Notes: a model not told the origin generated them from the sequence alone. A stretch of DNA of 64,000 bases from Rubrivirga sp. SAORIC476 (GCF_002283555.1 NZ_MVOI01000003.1:2029578-2093577), one strand, 5' to 3'. Counted from the stretch's first letter, positions 25,476 through 34,417 are shown. Translations and numbers: made by a program.

Positions 25476-26506
25476 CGCGCGGTGGAGTCGGCGAGGGTGG
25501 GGAGGATGAGGGCGCCGAGCGCTTCGCCGATGGCGTGGTGGCCCGCCGTCGAGAAGTGGACGCCATCGAGGAACAGGCCGTCGGGTCCGCCCTCGGCCGC
25601 CACCACCGCGTGCGCGTCGAACACGACGGCTCCGGCAGCGCGGGCCTCGTCCAGGGCCGCCTGTGCCTCCGAAGGGACCGGAAGAGGACCGTCTCCCCTC
25701 ACGGTCGGCGTCACGCCCACGAGGATGGGCACGCCGCGGCGCTGCGCGTCCGCGACGACGGACTGCAGCGCGGCGAGGTTGGCGTCACGCCGGGCCTCCG
25801 TCTCATGCGAGGCCACGTCGTCGTAGCCGGGCGGGAGGTCGTCCACGGTGAACGGCTCGCCCGGCGCCGAGGACTCGCGAAAGGCCCCGAGCCAGTACCG
25901 GAACAGGAGCTGGTCGACGAGCTCGACGGCGGCGAACCGCGGGGCCAGCCGGGCCGGGAGCAGCGGGCCCAGGGAGATGTAGGGGCGGACGGTGCTGCCC
26001 CAGGGAAAAAGCCACACGACCGCGTCGGCGCGCGCGCCCTCGACGGCGTAGACCTCGGCAGCGTTGAGCAGCGATGTCCCGTTGACGCCCGCGTTCATGG
26101 CGTAGACCGGCCGTCCCGTCGCCGAACGCACGACCTCGGACGCCCGCTCGGCATAGGTGTCGGGGTCGTCGACCTGGGACCCCCCCCACGTCACCGAGCC
26201 GCCCAGGTAGAGGACGCGGAGGGCGGAGGAATCCGCGGTGGGCACCGTGCTGACCGAGCGGAATCCGTTCTCGTCGATCGTCACGCGGGCGCCGCCGACG
26301 CGCTCCGACGCCTGGCGAGCAAGGGGACGCACTCCGCCCTCGACCGTCGAGTAGTAGAGGATGGGATCGCCCAGCCCGAGCGCCCGGGCGCCGAGCTCCA
26401 TCGCGCCGAGCAGCAGCACAGTCACGAGGCCGACGGCCACCAGGGCACCCAGCCAGCGGACGGCGCGTGGGCGGCGCGAGGATGAAGAGGGGGGAGCGGT
26501 GTCCAT
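25472..26506 (-). CDS. Membrane-anchored SGNH/GDSL-type hydrolase
   Basis: 344 residues with an N-terminal membrane helix after a basic stretch (about residues 14-33, ALVAVGLVTVLLLGAMEL). The SGNH blocks are: RVLYLGGSVTWGG (Ser nucleophile in GGS), MNAGVNGTSLLNA (Gly/Asn), and DGVHFSTAGHHAIGEAL (Asp-x-x-His pair). It should act as an esterase or acyl-modifying enzyme on the periplasmic side. It starts immediately next to the stop of the SxtJ-like gene (stop 26507-26509, start 26506) and overlaps the carbamoyltransferase by 4 nt, so all three are translationally coupled. Confidence 0.88.
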   Translation of the reverse strand: MDTAPPSSSSRRPRAVRWLGALVAVGLVTVLLLGAMELGARALGLGDPILYYSTVEGGVRPLARQASERVGGARVTIDENGFRSVSTVPTADSSALRVLYLGGSVTWGGSQVDDPDTYAERASEVVRSATGRPVYAMNAGVNGTSLLNAAEVYAVEGARADAVVWLFPWGSTVRPYISLGPLLPARLAPRFAAVELVDQLLFRYWLGAFRESSAPGEPFTVDDLPPGYDDVASHETEARRDANLAALQSVVADAQRRGVPILVGVTPTVRGDGPLPVPSEAQAALDEARAAGAVVFDAHAVVAAEGGPDGLFLDGVHFSTAGHHAIGEALGALILPTLADSTAR

Positions 26507-26956
26507 TCAGAAGTAGCGTTCGAGGCTGCCACGGTCCGGTCGGCCGTCGGCCTTGTCGAGCCAGTAGGTCGAGGCGTCCGGGTCGGGGCGGCGGTGCATC
26601 GGGTCCTTTCCGAACAGTCGGAGGGCGAAGGCGACGGGCACGACGGCGAGCGCGAAGGCCAGCGTCAGCAGGACGCGCGTCATGACGAAGCCCATCGCGA
26701 AGGCGAGCGCCATCCAGACGGTCCGCACGGAGCGAAGGGCGACGGGAGCGAGGGTGCCGAGCGCCACCAGTACGCCGCCGACGCCGCCCAGCGCCCACAC
26801 GGCGACGCCGGGCCCGCGCCGCCACAGCAGCAACCCGCTGATGCCCAGCAGCACCCCGCCCACCACCCAGCCGAACTGCCGCAGCGCGCGCCGCGACGGG
26901 TCCAGCGCGCGCACCTCGTCGCGGACGGTCTGAAGAAGAGAGGGCGTGGCGGACAC
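26507..26956 (-). CDS. SxtJ-like small membrane protein
   Basis: 149 residues from GTG 26956. Membrane segments at about 30-44, 51-74 and 78-115. The tail FGKDPMHRRPDPDASTYWLDKADGRPDRGSLERYF resembles SxtJ-family proteins, which accompany carbamoyltransferases (named from the saxitoxin cluster). The short DUF5989-type gene often found in such loci is absent here. First gene of the operon, with a -10-like element 19 nt upstream of the start. Confidence 0.82.
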   Translation of the reverse strand: MSATPSLLQTVRDEVRALDPSRRALRQFGWVVGGVLLGISGLLLWRRGPGVAVWALGGVGGVLVALGTLAPVALRSVRTVWMALAFAMGFVMTRVLLTLAFALAVVPVAFALRLFGKDPMHRRPDPDASTYWLDKADGRPDRGSLERYF

Positions 26957-26974
26957 GGGGCGCAGGGGGGAGGG

Positions 26975-26982
26975 CGAAGCTA
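26975..26982 (-). promoter_or_regulatory. -10-like element TAGCTTCG for the carbamoyltransferase operon
   Basis: Minus strand, 19 nt before GTG 26956. Confidence 0.5.
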
Positions 26983-27011
26983 CCGCCCGGGACGGCGTGC
27001 CTCGGGGCCGG

Positions 27012-27018
27012 TAGCTTG
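27012..27018 (+). promoter_or_regulatory. -10-like element TAGCTTG
   Basis: 20 nt before ATG 27038; divergent from the element at 26975. Confidence 0.5.
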
Positions 27019-27037
27019 CCTCGTCCTCCCGACCGCC

Positions 27038-28651
27038 ATGCGCCTGCTCCTCCTCACCCTGTCGGTCATCGCGCTCGCGGGGTGTCGCGCGTCCTCTTCG
27101 GACAGGGGCCCGGCGCTCGGCCTCGACGACCTCCCTCTGGCTCCCGACACGCCGCCCGCGTGGGCGGCCGAAGCGGCCTGGTACGAGATCGACGTGGACC
27201 GCTTCCGCAACGGGGACCCCGACAACGACCCCACCCCGGCGGCCGTCGCCGCCACCGACGCGGTCTCTCCGATGGCGCTCCTCGACGCCGGGTGGCAGCC
27301 CACCCCCTGGGGCGCCGACTGGACCGCCCGCGCCGACTGGGAGCGCGACCTGGGGAACGCCGAGGCCACCCTCCCGCTCCGGCGCTACGGCGGCGATCTC
27401 CAGGGCGTCCTCGACGAGCTGCCAGCCATCGCCGCGCTGGGCGTGACCGCCCTCGTCCTCCGCGTCGCCGACGTGCGGGCGCCCCACCACGTCGACCCCT
27501 TCCTCGGGCCGAAGCCCGCACGCGACCGGGAGGCGATCCTGCTCGAAACGCCCGGCGACCCGGCCACCTGGGGCACCTCGGCCGCCGACCGCCTGCTTCA
27601 GGACCTCGTCGAGGCGGCCCACGCGCGGCGCCTCCGGGTGGTGCTGGACGTGGCCTGGCCCGGCTCTCTGGCAGCGACCGCTGCCAACCCCGACAGCGCC
27701 GAGGTCAACGCGCTCGCCATCGCCGTCCGCTGGCTCGACCCCGACGGCGACGGCGACTCGTCGGACGGCGTCGATGGGTTCCGCCTCGACGCCGACGCGG
27801 GCAGCGCAGCCTTCCGGGCGGAACTGCGGCGGGTCGTGAAGGCCATCCATCCCGAGGCCATCCTGATCGGCCGCCCGGCCGGCCTGGCGCCGACCGTCGG
27901 GTCCCTCGACGCGCTCGCCGACGACCGCGCGTTCCGCGTGCTCCAACTCGTGCTCGACCCGCTCGGTCCCCAGGTCACCCCTGCCGAGGTCGCCGCGGCT
28001 CTCGGCGCGGTCTACGCGGCCACCCCCCCCGACCACCTGCCGGCGTTCCTGTCCACAGCGGGGCCCGCCGACGCGCCCCGCCTCGCGACCGCACTCCGCA
28101 ACGCGGGCGTTCCGGATGCCCAGGCCTCGCCGCGGATTCGGTCCGGCTATGACGCGTCGCGACCGGGGCCCGACGCCACGCGTGCCGTCGGCCTGTACCG
28201 GTTGCTCCAGGCGACGCTGCCCGCCGCCCCGCACGTGCTCGCGGGAGACGAGATCGGGGTCTGGGGCGCCCGCGCGCCCGACAACCGGCGACCGATGCCG
28301 TGGCCCGACCTGGTCCCTGCGCTCGCGGGCTCGGCCACACGTGCGCCCGTCCCCGACGCCGCGCTGCGGGCGCTGACGAGCGAGGCGCTCCGCCTCCGCA
28401 GAGACCATCCCGACCTCTTCGCCCGCGGGACCCTCGCATGGGAGCCCGAGGGCGACCTGCTCCGGTTCGTCCGCCGGAGCGAGCGCGAGGAGGCCGTCGT
28501 GGTGGTGAACCTCGGCACCGAGGCGGCGCGGGTGGCGGTGGACGCGACGACGCTGGCGTTTCACGTCGGGGTCCCGCCGGGGGCCATCGGCGGAGAGGTG
28601 GTGCTGGCCCCCCGCTCAGGGGCTGTGTTCGTGCGGAGCGTCGATCTGTAG
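27038..28651 (+). CDS. GH13 alpha-amylase-like lipoprotein lacking most catalytic residues
   Basis: 537 residues from ATG 27038; lipoprotein signal ending LAGC. It opens as a GH13 enzyme (AWYEIDVDRFRNGDPDNDPT) and keeps the barrel order, with GVDGFRLDADAG (nucleophile Asp of region II), a C-terminal PHVLAGDEIGVWG loop and a beta-sandwich tail. Region I reads VVLDVAWPGS instead of D-x-x-x-N-H; region III reads AILIGRPAG where the acid/base Glu of I-G-E should be; region IV reads FLSTAGPADAPR where N-H-D should be. Only the nucleophile remains, so it is probably a non-hydrolytic carbohydrate-binding relative on the cell surface or periplasm. Confidence 0.85.
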   Translation: MRLLLLTLSVIALAGCRASSSDRGPALGLDDLPLAPDTPPAWAAEAAWYEIDVDRFRNGDPDNDPTPAAVAATDAVSPMALLDAGWQPTPWGADWTARADWERDLGNAEATLPLRRYGGDLQGVLDELPAIAALGVTALVLRVADVRAPHHVDPFLGPKPARDREAILLETPGDPATWGTSAADRLLQDLVEAAHARRLRVVLDVAWPGSLAATAANPDSAEVNALAIAVRWLDPDGDGDSSDGVDGFRLDADAGSAAFRAELRRVVKAIHPEAILIGRPAGLAPTVGSLDALADDRAFRVLQLVLDPLGPQVTPAEVAAALGAVYAATPPDHLPAFLSTAGPADAPRLATALRNAGVPDAQASPRIRSGYDASRPGPDATRAVGLYRLLQATLPAAPHVLAGDEIGVWGARAPDNRRPMPWPDLVPALAGSATRAPVPDAALRALTSEALRLRRDHPDLFARGTLAWEPEGDLLRFVRRSEREEAVVVVNLGTEAARVAVDATTLAFHVGVPPGAIGGEVVLAPRSGAVFVRSVDL

Positions 28652-28746
28652 CCCACGCGCCGGAGGACGCGGCTTCCCTCGCAGAGGGGGTGCGCCGACC
28701 GGGTGGCCGTGCCGACATTGCAGACCTCACCCATTCCGATCGCTCC

Positions 28747-30513
28747 ATGTCTCGCGTCCTTCTCGCCGCCCTCGCCCTCGGGCTCGCCACTTCCGCCGCG
28801 GCCCAGCCGATGGCGACCGACGCCCTGCCCGCGTTCGGCACGCTCTCGCCGACCGCGGACGCGTCGTCGGTGTCCTTCGCGGCTCGCACCGGGACCGAAC
28901 TCACGCTCGATGCGGTGGGCTGCTTCGGGTACGCCGACCCCTCCTCCCCGGACGCCGTCGTGAACTGGGGGGGCGGAGACCTGCGCTTCTGGGTCCGCGC
29001 CGACTTCGACGCGACCATGCTCGTCTACGGCCCCGACGGCTGGTCGTGTGACGACGACACGGAGGGCATGCTGCCCGTCGTCGACATTCGGTCGGCGCCT
29101 GCGGGGCGCTACGCGGTCTGGGTGGGTGCGTTCGCGCCCGACCCGATGGACACCGACGTAACGCTCTACGCCGGGACCCCGCCGCCGCGGCCGGTCTTGA
29201 ACCCGCAAGCGGCTCCGGGGGCAGGCACGGTGAGCGCTCCGGGCGGCTTCGAGGCGTCACAGGGGAGCCTCACGCTGTCCGTCAGCGCGGGTGGTCCGGA
29301 CCCGGTCGACTCCATCGACATCGGCAGCGATGACCTCTACTGCACCGGCTACATCGACGCCTCGCGCCCGACGGCCGCGCTCGCGTACGAGGCCGATGGC
29401 GGAACGGGCACCCTCACCATCGGCGCGATGTCCGAGGATGCCGACCTCGTGCTCCTGGTGGTCGGGCCGGACGGCACCCCGTACTGCAACGACGACTTCA
29501 ACGGGATCAACCCGATGGTCCAGATCGATGGGCCCGCGAGCGGCGCCTACGCGGTCTGGGCGGGCACCTACAGCGCGAGCGCAGGTACCGTCGACGCGAT
29601 GCTGAGTGTCGGAGAGGCGGATCTGCAGGAGGACATATACATCGACGACTACGACTACGAGCCGACGCCGTACTCGGAGGGCACCTACGTCCCCCTGGAC
29701 CTCGACGCGACGCCGTCGGTTCGCATCGCAGCCTCCGAGACAGACGCGGGATCGGCGGAGGTCTCCGTCCGCCCGGCGGCGCCGAACCCGGTCCAGGGCT
29801 CCGAGTGCTCGGGCTACATCGAGACGGCGCCCACGGCGGGCATCACGCTCCGCGGCGATGGCCCCTTCGCCCTGACCGCCTCCTCCGACGACGACCTGAC
29901 GCTCCTCGTTCGGACGCCGAGCGGCGGCTGGTTCTGCAGCGACGACGCCGACGGACTCGACCCGGGCATCCAGATCGACGCGCCCGAGGCGGGCCTCTAC
30001 CTCGCCTGGGTCGGCTCGTTCGGCGCGTACGGCGACGACGTGTCCGTGGACGCGACGATCTCGGCGACGGCAGGTGAGGTCGTGGTGACCAGCGACTACG
30101 ACGGGGGCGTCTACGACGAAGGCATCACGCAGTCCGAAGGAGACTACGATGGGTCCGAAATCGTGGGCGGTACCGGGGGCGTCTCGATCACTGGCGGCGC
30201 GCCGCAGAGCGTGGAGGTGATGGCCGGAGGCACGGTGCTCAACCCGGTCGCGGGCGAGGCCTGCTACGGGTTCCTGAGCCGCACGCCCTCGGCGACCATC
30301 GAGGCGGACGGCATGCTGACCGTCTCGGCGTCGGCCGACGCCGACCTCACGATGGTCGTGCAGGCCCCGGATGGCACCTGGACGTGCAGCGACGACGCCG
30401 ATGGCTCGGATCCGGCCGTGACCGTGGACGGTGGCGCAGGCACGTACTCGGTCTGGATCGGGACCTACTCTCGCCGGACCGACTCCGTCGCGGCGACGCT
30501 CAGCGTCGAGTAG
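28747..30513 (+). CDS. Secreted protein of four PPC-like beta modules
   Basis: 588 residues from ATG 28747; signal peptide ending SAAAQ. Four modules of about 150 residues recur, each with a Cys in CSGYI/CFGY/CYGF, a strand block, then W/Y-x-C-x-D-D-x-x-G-x-x-P near residues 99, 245, 395 and 546 and a closing YAVWVGTY-type strand. The pattern resembles the bacterial pre-peptidase C-terminal (PPC) domain. Paired cysteines per module suggest a disulfide; acidic clusters suggest calcium binding. Linkers between modules are acidic or Tyr/Asp rich (DDYDYEPTPYSEG). No enzymatic domain is present, so it may bind ligands or be a structural surface protein. A one-module paralogue follows. Confidence 0.8.
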   Translation: MSRVLLAALALGLATSAAAQPMATDALPAFGTLSPTADASSVSFAARTGTELTLDAVGCFGYADPSSPDAVVNWGGGDLRFWVRADFDATMLVYGPDGWSCDDDTEGMLPVVDIRSAPAGRYAVWVGAFAPDPMDTDVTLYAGTPPPRPVLNPQAAPGAGTVSAPGGFEASQGSLTLSVSAGGPDPVDSIDIGSDDLYCTGYIDASRPTAALAYEADGGTGTLTIGAMSEDADLVLLVVGPDGTPYCNDDFNGINPMVQIDGPASGAYAVWAGTYSASAGTVDAMLSVGEADLQEDIYIDDYDYEPTPYSEGTYVPLDLDATPSVRIAASETDAGSAEVSVRPAAPNPVQGSECSGYIETAPTAGITLRGDGPFALTASSDDDLTLLVRTPSGGWFCSDDADGLDPGIQIDAPEAGLYLAWVGSFGAYGDDVSVDATISATAGEVVVTSDYDGGVYDEGITQSEGDYDGSEIVGGTGGVSITGGAPQSVEVMAGGTVLNPVAGEACYGFLSRTPSATIEADGMLTVSASADADLTMVVQAPDGTWTCSDDADGSDPAVTVDGGAGTYSVWIGTYSRRTDSVAATLSVE

Positions 30514-30623
30514 GAACCTCGCGGGCCTCGGGGGAATCTTGAGGGACCGGAGTCGTGGGGCCGTACCAAGCGGTCCCGGCACTGCGTTTGCAGGGCTCCC
30601 GGTTCCTCCGCCCCCTTCTGGCC

Positions 30624-31067
30624 ATGCGTCTCGTTCCTCTCCTCGCGCTCGTTCTCGCTGCGACCGCCGTGCAGGCCCAGCCTCGCACCGGCGCGGCCCC
30701 GGCCCACACGCTCGCCGTCGGTGCCGAGGCGGCCTCGGTGGCCCTCCAGGCTGGCGGCGCTGACCGCAACGCGGTCCCCGGCAGTGGGTGCTCGGGCTAC
30801 ATCAACAACAACCAGCCGTCGGCCAAGCTGACCGTCTCCGGCGACGGCCCGCTCGCGATCTACGCCGTCTCTGGCTCCGATACGACGCTGCTCGTCTCAG
30901 ACCCTTCCGGCCGCTGGCACTGCTCGGACGACGCCAACGGCAGCAACCCTGCCGTCACGTTCGCCCGGGCCGCGCCTGGCACCTACGTCGTCTGGGTGGG
31001 CACCTTCTCGCCGAACGCGGCGGCGCAGGCCACGCTGTCGGCCGTGCGTGGGCAGCCCGCTTGGTAG
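30624..31067 (+). CDS. Secreted single PPC-like module protein
   Basis: 147 residues from ATG 30624; signal MRLVPLLALVLAATAVQAQ. One module like those of the preceding gene: CSGYINNNQPSAKLTVSGDGPLAIYAVSGSDTTLLV, then WHCSDDANGSNP near residue 98 and TYVVWVGTF. It ends shortly after. Likely arose by duplication from, or gave rise to, the four-module neighbour 110 bp upstream. Exported, function unknown. Confidence 0.8.
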   Translation: MRLVPLLALVLAATAVQAQPRTGAAPAHTLAVGAEAASVALQAGGADRNAVPGSGCSGYINNNQPSAKLTVSGDGPLAIYAVSGSDTTLLVSDPSGRWHCSDDANGSNPAVTFARAAPGTYVVWVGTFSPNAAAQATLSAVRGQPAW

Positions 31068-31090
31068 GCCTGCTCCTTCGATGACCGTCC

Positions 31091-31127
31091 CGACGGGGCA
31101 TGAGGCGACGCCCCTCGTGCCCCGTCG
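31091..31127. terminator. 15-bp hairpin between convergent genes
   Basis: CGACGGGGCATGAGG pairs with CCTCGTGCCCCGTCG (one T-G wobble) around a 7-nt loop, 24 nt after the plus-strand stop and 52 nt before the end of the MarR gene. Confidence 0.75.
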
Positions 31128-31178
31128 CTCTGTTTCGCCTGGACGCGGAGCGCGTCTCTTGCGCCTTCCCGCGCCGAC

Positions 31179-31643
31179 TCAGTCCGTCTGGTCGGTCCGG
31201 AGCGTTTCGAGCAACTGCGAGAGCCGGATCAGGTCGGTCTCGGAGAGGTGGCCGCCGATGCGCTCCATGGAGGCGTTCACGGGGCCGTCGAGCTGGCTCA
31301 GAACCTCCAGCCCTTCGTCGGTGATCTCGACCTCGACCACGCGCCGGTCGTGCGCGGCCCGCTCGCGCTTGATGAGGCCGCGCGACTCCAGGCGTACGAG
31401 CAGCCGTGTCACGTCGGGTGTCCGGTCCAGCAGGCGCTCGCCGATCTCCGAGCACGCGTACTGGTTCGGGTGGCGACCGCGCAGGATGCGCAGCACGTTG
31501 TACTGGGCCTGTGTGACGCCGAACGGCGCCAGGGCGGCCGCCATCTCGGTGGAGATCCAGGACGCGGTGGCGATGACGTTGAGCAGCGCCTCGTGAGCGG
31601 GCGAGGCGAAGCGGTCCTGTCGGATTAGATCGGAGAGAGTCAC
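31179..31643 (-). CDS. MarR-family transcriptional regulator
   Basis: 154 residues. The winged-helix core is clear: LAPFGVTQAQYNVLRILRG, CSEIGERLLDRTPDVTRLLVRLESRGLIKRERAAHDRRVVEVEITDEGLEVL, with the D-x-R of the wing (DRRVVE). Helices at both ends form the dimer interface. It follows the histidine kinase gene on the same strand with 32 bp between, so it may be the third cistron of the two-component operon. Ligand and targets unknown. Confidence 0.9.
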   Translation of the reverse strand: MTLSDLIRQDRFASPAHEALLNVIATASWISTEMAAALAPFGVTQAQYNVLRILRGRHPNQYACSEIGERLLDRTPDVTRLLVRLESRGLIKRERAAHDRRVVEVEITDEGLEVLSQLDGPVNASMERIGGHLSETDLIRLSQLLETLRTDQTD

Positions 31644-31675
31644 GAATGCGGGAATCGGGCCGGTCGTACGGCCGT

Positions 31676-32764
31676 CTATCCGTTCGATGTTCCGACAACC
31701 ATCGGCGCGGCGTTCTGCGGAGCGCCGAAGCCCTGCGGGGCGACCGGCAGAGCGAACCCGAACGCGGACCCATAGCCGACCCGGCTCTCGACCTCCAGTC
31801 GTTGTCCGTGGGCCTCCAGGATGTGCTTGACGATGGCCAGCCCGAGGCCCGTCCCGCCCCCCTCCCGAGAGCGGCTCTTGTCGACGCGAAAGAATCGCTC
31901 CGTGAGCCGGCCCAACGCCGCGTCTGGGATGCCGATCCCGTCGTCGACGACGGTGATGCGCACGTCGCCGGTGTCGCGGGGCCGGGCGGTGATCTCGACG
32001 TGCCCGCCCGGCTCGTTGTACTTGACGGCGTTCTCGACCAGGTTGGTGAGCACCTGCCGGATGCGGCCGCGGTCGCCGAGCACCAGCGGAAGCGTCTCGG
32101 GGACACGTGCGACCACGTCCACGTCGTGGTCGCGGGCGGCGTGCTCGAGCCCCTCGGTCACCTCGGCGGCGAGCGCGGCGAGGTCGAACGGCTCGCGCAC
32201 GACCTGGAGGCGGCCCGTTTCCAGCTTCGAGATCTCCGAGAGGTCGCGCGTGAGGGCGTCCAGTCGCTCGGCGTTGCGGGCGATCTTCTCGACGAACCGC
32301 TGGCGGACCCGGTCGTCGTCGAGGGCCCCGTCGAGCAGCGTCTCGGCGAACCCGACGATGGCGAAGATGGGCGTTCGGAGCTCGTGGCTGACGTCCCCGA
32401 GGAACTCGCGGCGGTAGCTCTCGACCTGTTCCAGGCGCTCGATCTCACTCTGGAGCGTCCGCCCGGCGCGCCCGACCTGATGGATGAGAGCGTCCAGTTC
32501 GTCCCGGTCCGGGGTGCCCGGGAGTGCCGCGAGCACGTCGAAGCGGCGCTTCCGAGCCTCGCGGAGGGTCTGCCGGGCCAGTTCGAGGCGTCCGGCCACC
32601 GTTTTCGAGACGGCCCGGTACGCTGCGCCGCCCGCCACCGTGCCCACCAGCAGCCCGGCGGCCAAGCCGATGCCGGTACCGCGGGCGATCCCGGCTCCCA
32701 GCGCAGCCACGATGGCCACCGGCACTGCCACCTGCATCGCCACTCGGAGGGCGAGGCGGTGCAA
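31676..32764 (-). CDS. Sensor histidine kinase, PhoR-like
   Basis: 362 residues. Two N-terminal membrane helices (about 8-26 and 31-50) are separated by only a few residues, so there is no periplasmic sensor. A coiled stretch leads to the HisKA domain with the phospho-acceptor His127 in FLGDVSHELRTPI, then HATPase motifs: N box LTNLVENAVKYNEPGG, G1 VVDDGIGIPD, F box RFFRVDKSRSREGGGTGLGLAIVKHILEAHG. It autophosphorylates and passes phosphate to the regulator encoded 162 bp upstream. The layout resembles PhoR of phosphate regulation, but no pho or pst gene lies nearby. Confidence 0.93.
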   Translation of the reverse strand: MHRLALRVAMQVAVPVAIVAALGAGIARGTGIGLAAGLLVGTVAGGAAYRAVSKTVAGRLELARQTLREARKRRFDVLAALPGTPDRDELDALIHQVGRAGRTLQSEIERLEQVESYRREFLGDVSHELRTPIFAIVGFAETLLDGALDDDRVRQRFVEKIARNAERLDALTRDLSEISKLETGRLQVVREPFDLAALAAEVTEGLEHAARDHDVDVVARVPETLPLVLGDRGRIRQVLTNLVENAVKYNEPGGHVEITARPRDTGDVRITVVDDGIGIPDAALGRLTERFFRVDKSRSREGGGTGLGLAIVKHILEAHGQRLEVESRVGYGSAFGFALPVAPQGFGAPQNAAPMVVGTSNG

Positions 32765-32926
32765 CCGGGGCGAGCGGGGCGTCGGAGCAGTCAGGGCTGG
32801 AGGGGAGCGTACAGAGGGGCGGCACCAGACCGGTGTGTCATACCCGATCCGATGGATCTGTTCCCTTTCGTACGGAGAGAGGAGGGACCTCAGGGGGGAA
32901 GAAGTCCTCCCGCTCCCTTCGGTTCT

Positions 32927-33658
32927 CTACCCCTCCAGCGCTTCCGCGAGGCGGTACCCGACCCCCTTGACGGTCTCGATGTAGTCGCTGCCGATCTTCT
33001 CCCGGATCTTCCGCACGTGGACATCCACCGTCCGGTCTACCACGACCACGTCGGCGCCCCAGACCGCGCTCAGCAGTTCGTCACGCTCGAAGACGCGACC
33101 GGGGTGGCTCGCCAGGAAGAACAGCAACTCGAACTCCTTGCGTGGCAGGCGGAACGTCTCGCCCGAGGCCGGGCGCTCGACGAGGTAGCGGTCCCGGTCG
33201 ATCACGAGGTCGTGGACGCGAACCTGGGCTGTCGTGGCCTCCTCCTCCCGCTCGACGCGGCGGAGCAGCGCCTTCACCCGGCTGACGAGCCGCTTCGGGG
33301 AGACGGGCTTCGGGAGGTAGTCGTCGGCGCCCGCTTCCAGTCCTGCGATCTCGTCACGCTCGTCGGTGCGCGCGGTCAGCATGAGGATCGGGGTGAGCCG
33401 GAGCGCCGCCCGCTCGCGAATCTGCGCCGTCAGCGCGATGCCGTCCATGCGTGGCATCATGATGTCCACCACGATGAGGTCCGGCTTCTCCGCCTCGGCG
33501 ATCGCGAGCCCCGCGACGCCGTCGCTGGCGGTCAGGACGGTGAAGCCCTCGGTTTCGAGCGCGTACTGGAGCAACTCGACGAGGTCGGGTTCGTCGTCGA
33601 CGACCAGCACGGTGGCGCGGTCGTTGTCGGGGGAGCCCTCGGAGGGAGCGGCGGCCAT
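32927..33658 (-). CDS. OmpR/PhoB-family response regulator
   Basis: 243 residues from ATG 33658. Receiver domain with acidic pair Asp21/Asp22, phospho-acceptor Asp65 (VVDIMMPR) and the LPKPVSPKRL lysine region. The C-terminal winged helix (LPRKEFELLFFLASHPGRVFERDELLSAVWG ... RTVDVHVRKIREKIG ... YIETVKGVGYRL) is of the PhoB type. It heads the RR-HK-MarR series, with a TAGCTTGC -10-like element 31 nt upstream. Confidence 0.94.
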   Translation of the reverse strand: MAAAPSEGSPDNDRATVLVVDDEPDLVELLQYALETEGFTVLTASDGVAGLAIAEAEKPDLIVVDIMMPRMDGIALTAQIRERAALRLTPILMLTARTDERDEIAGLEAGADDYLPKPVSPKRLVSRVKALLRRVEREEEATTAQVRVHDLVIDRDRYLVERPASGETFRLPRKEFELLFFLASHPGRVFERDELLSAVWGADVVVVDRTVDVHVRKIREKIGSDYIETVKGVGYRLAEALEG

Positions 33659-33688
33659 GGGAGAGGCGGGAGCGGTGTCGGTCGGCGG

Positions 33689-33696
33689 GCAAGCTA
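33689..33696 (-). promoter_or_regulatory. -10-like element TAGCTTGC for the two-component operon
   Basis: Minus strand, 31 nt before ATG 33658. Confidence 0.5.
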
Positions 33697-33752
33697 GGAG
33701 CCTGCGCCGCACACCGTGTTACGGGAGTGTGTCCGCCCCTGGCGTGCGGGCG

Positions 33753-34352
33753 CTACGACTCGCGCAGCGCCAACCGCAGCAGGTCCTCGGCGGACTGCGT
33801 GCCGGGATGGGCGCGGAGGACCTTGCGGAGGCGCTTCTCGGCCTCGGCGCGGCTGAGGCCGAGGGCCTCCAGGCCCGACCGCGCGTCGGCGCGAGCCTCG
33901 GCGACGGCGCCGTCGCCCCCGAGCGCGCCGCCGGTGTCGAGCCCGTCCATGCCCGCGAACTTGTCCCGGAGCTCGACGATGAGGCGCTCGGCGGTCCGCT
34001 TGCCGATGCCGGGGATGCGGGTCAGCAACGCGGCATCGCCCGCGACGACGGTGTCGCGCAGTTCGCCGGGGCTCATCGCGCTCAGCGCCGCCAGGGCCAG
34101 CTTGGGCCCGACGCCCGAGACGGCAGTCAAGGTCTCGAAGGCCGTCTTCTCGCCATCGGTGGCGAACCCGTAAAGCGTCATCGCGTCCTCCCGGACGACG
34201 AAGGCGGTGATCAGCTTCGCCGGCTGGCCCACCAGCGGCAGCTTCTCGTACGACGAGGCGGGGATCAGGAGACGGTAACCGATGCCGCCGACATCGACGA
34301 TGGCTTCGGTTGGCTTCTTGTCGGCGAGCGTGCCGGAGACGTAGGCGTACAC
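33753..34352 (-). CDS. ruvA: Holliday junction branch migration protein RuvA
   Basis: 199 residues with the RuvA pattern: N-terminal OB domain beginning MYAYVSGTLADKKPTEAIVDVGGIGYRL, the two helix-hairpin-helix motifs (FETLTAVSGVGPKLALAAL and LLTRIPGIGKRTAERLIVEL) and a C-terminal RuvB-contacting domain (EALGLSRAEAEKRLRKVL). It binds four-way junctions as a tetramer and loads the RuvB motor. ruvB and ruvC are not adjacent. Confidence 0.97.
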   Translation of the reverse strand: MYAYVSGTLADKKPTEAIVDVGGIGYRLLIPASSYEKLPLVGQPAKLITAFVVREDAMTLYGFATDGEKTAFETLTAVSGVGPKLALAALSAMSPGELRDTVVAGDAALLTRIPGIGKRTAERLIVELRDKFAGMDGLDTGGALGGDGAVAEARADARSGLEALGLSRAEAEKRLRKVLRAHPGTQSAEDLLRLALRES

Positions 34353-34374
34353 GGACGGACGGGGGAGACGGCCC

Positions 34375-34382
34375 GCAAGCTA
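34375..34382 (-). promoter_or_regulatory. -10-like element TAGCTTGC for ruvA
   Basis: Minus strand, 23 nt before ATG 34352. Confidence 0.5.
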
Positions 34383-34417
34383 GAGCCGCCCACTGTCACC
34401 GGTCCGGCACTCGGTCG

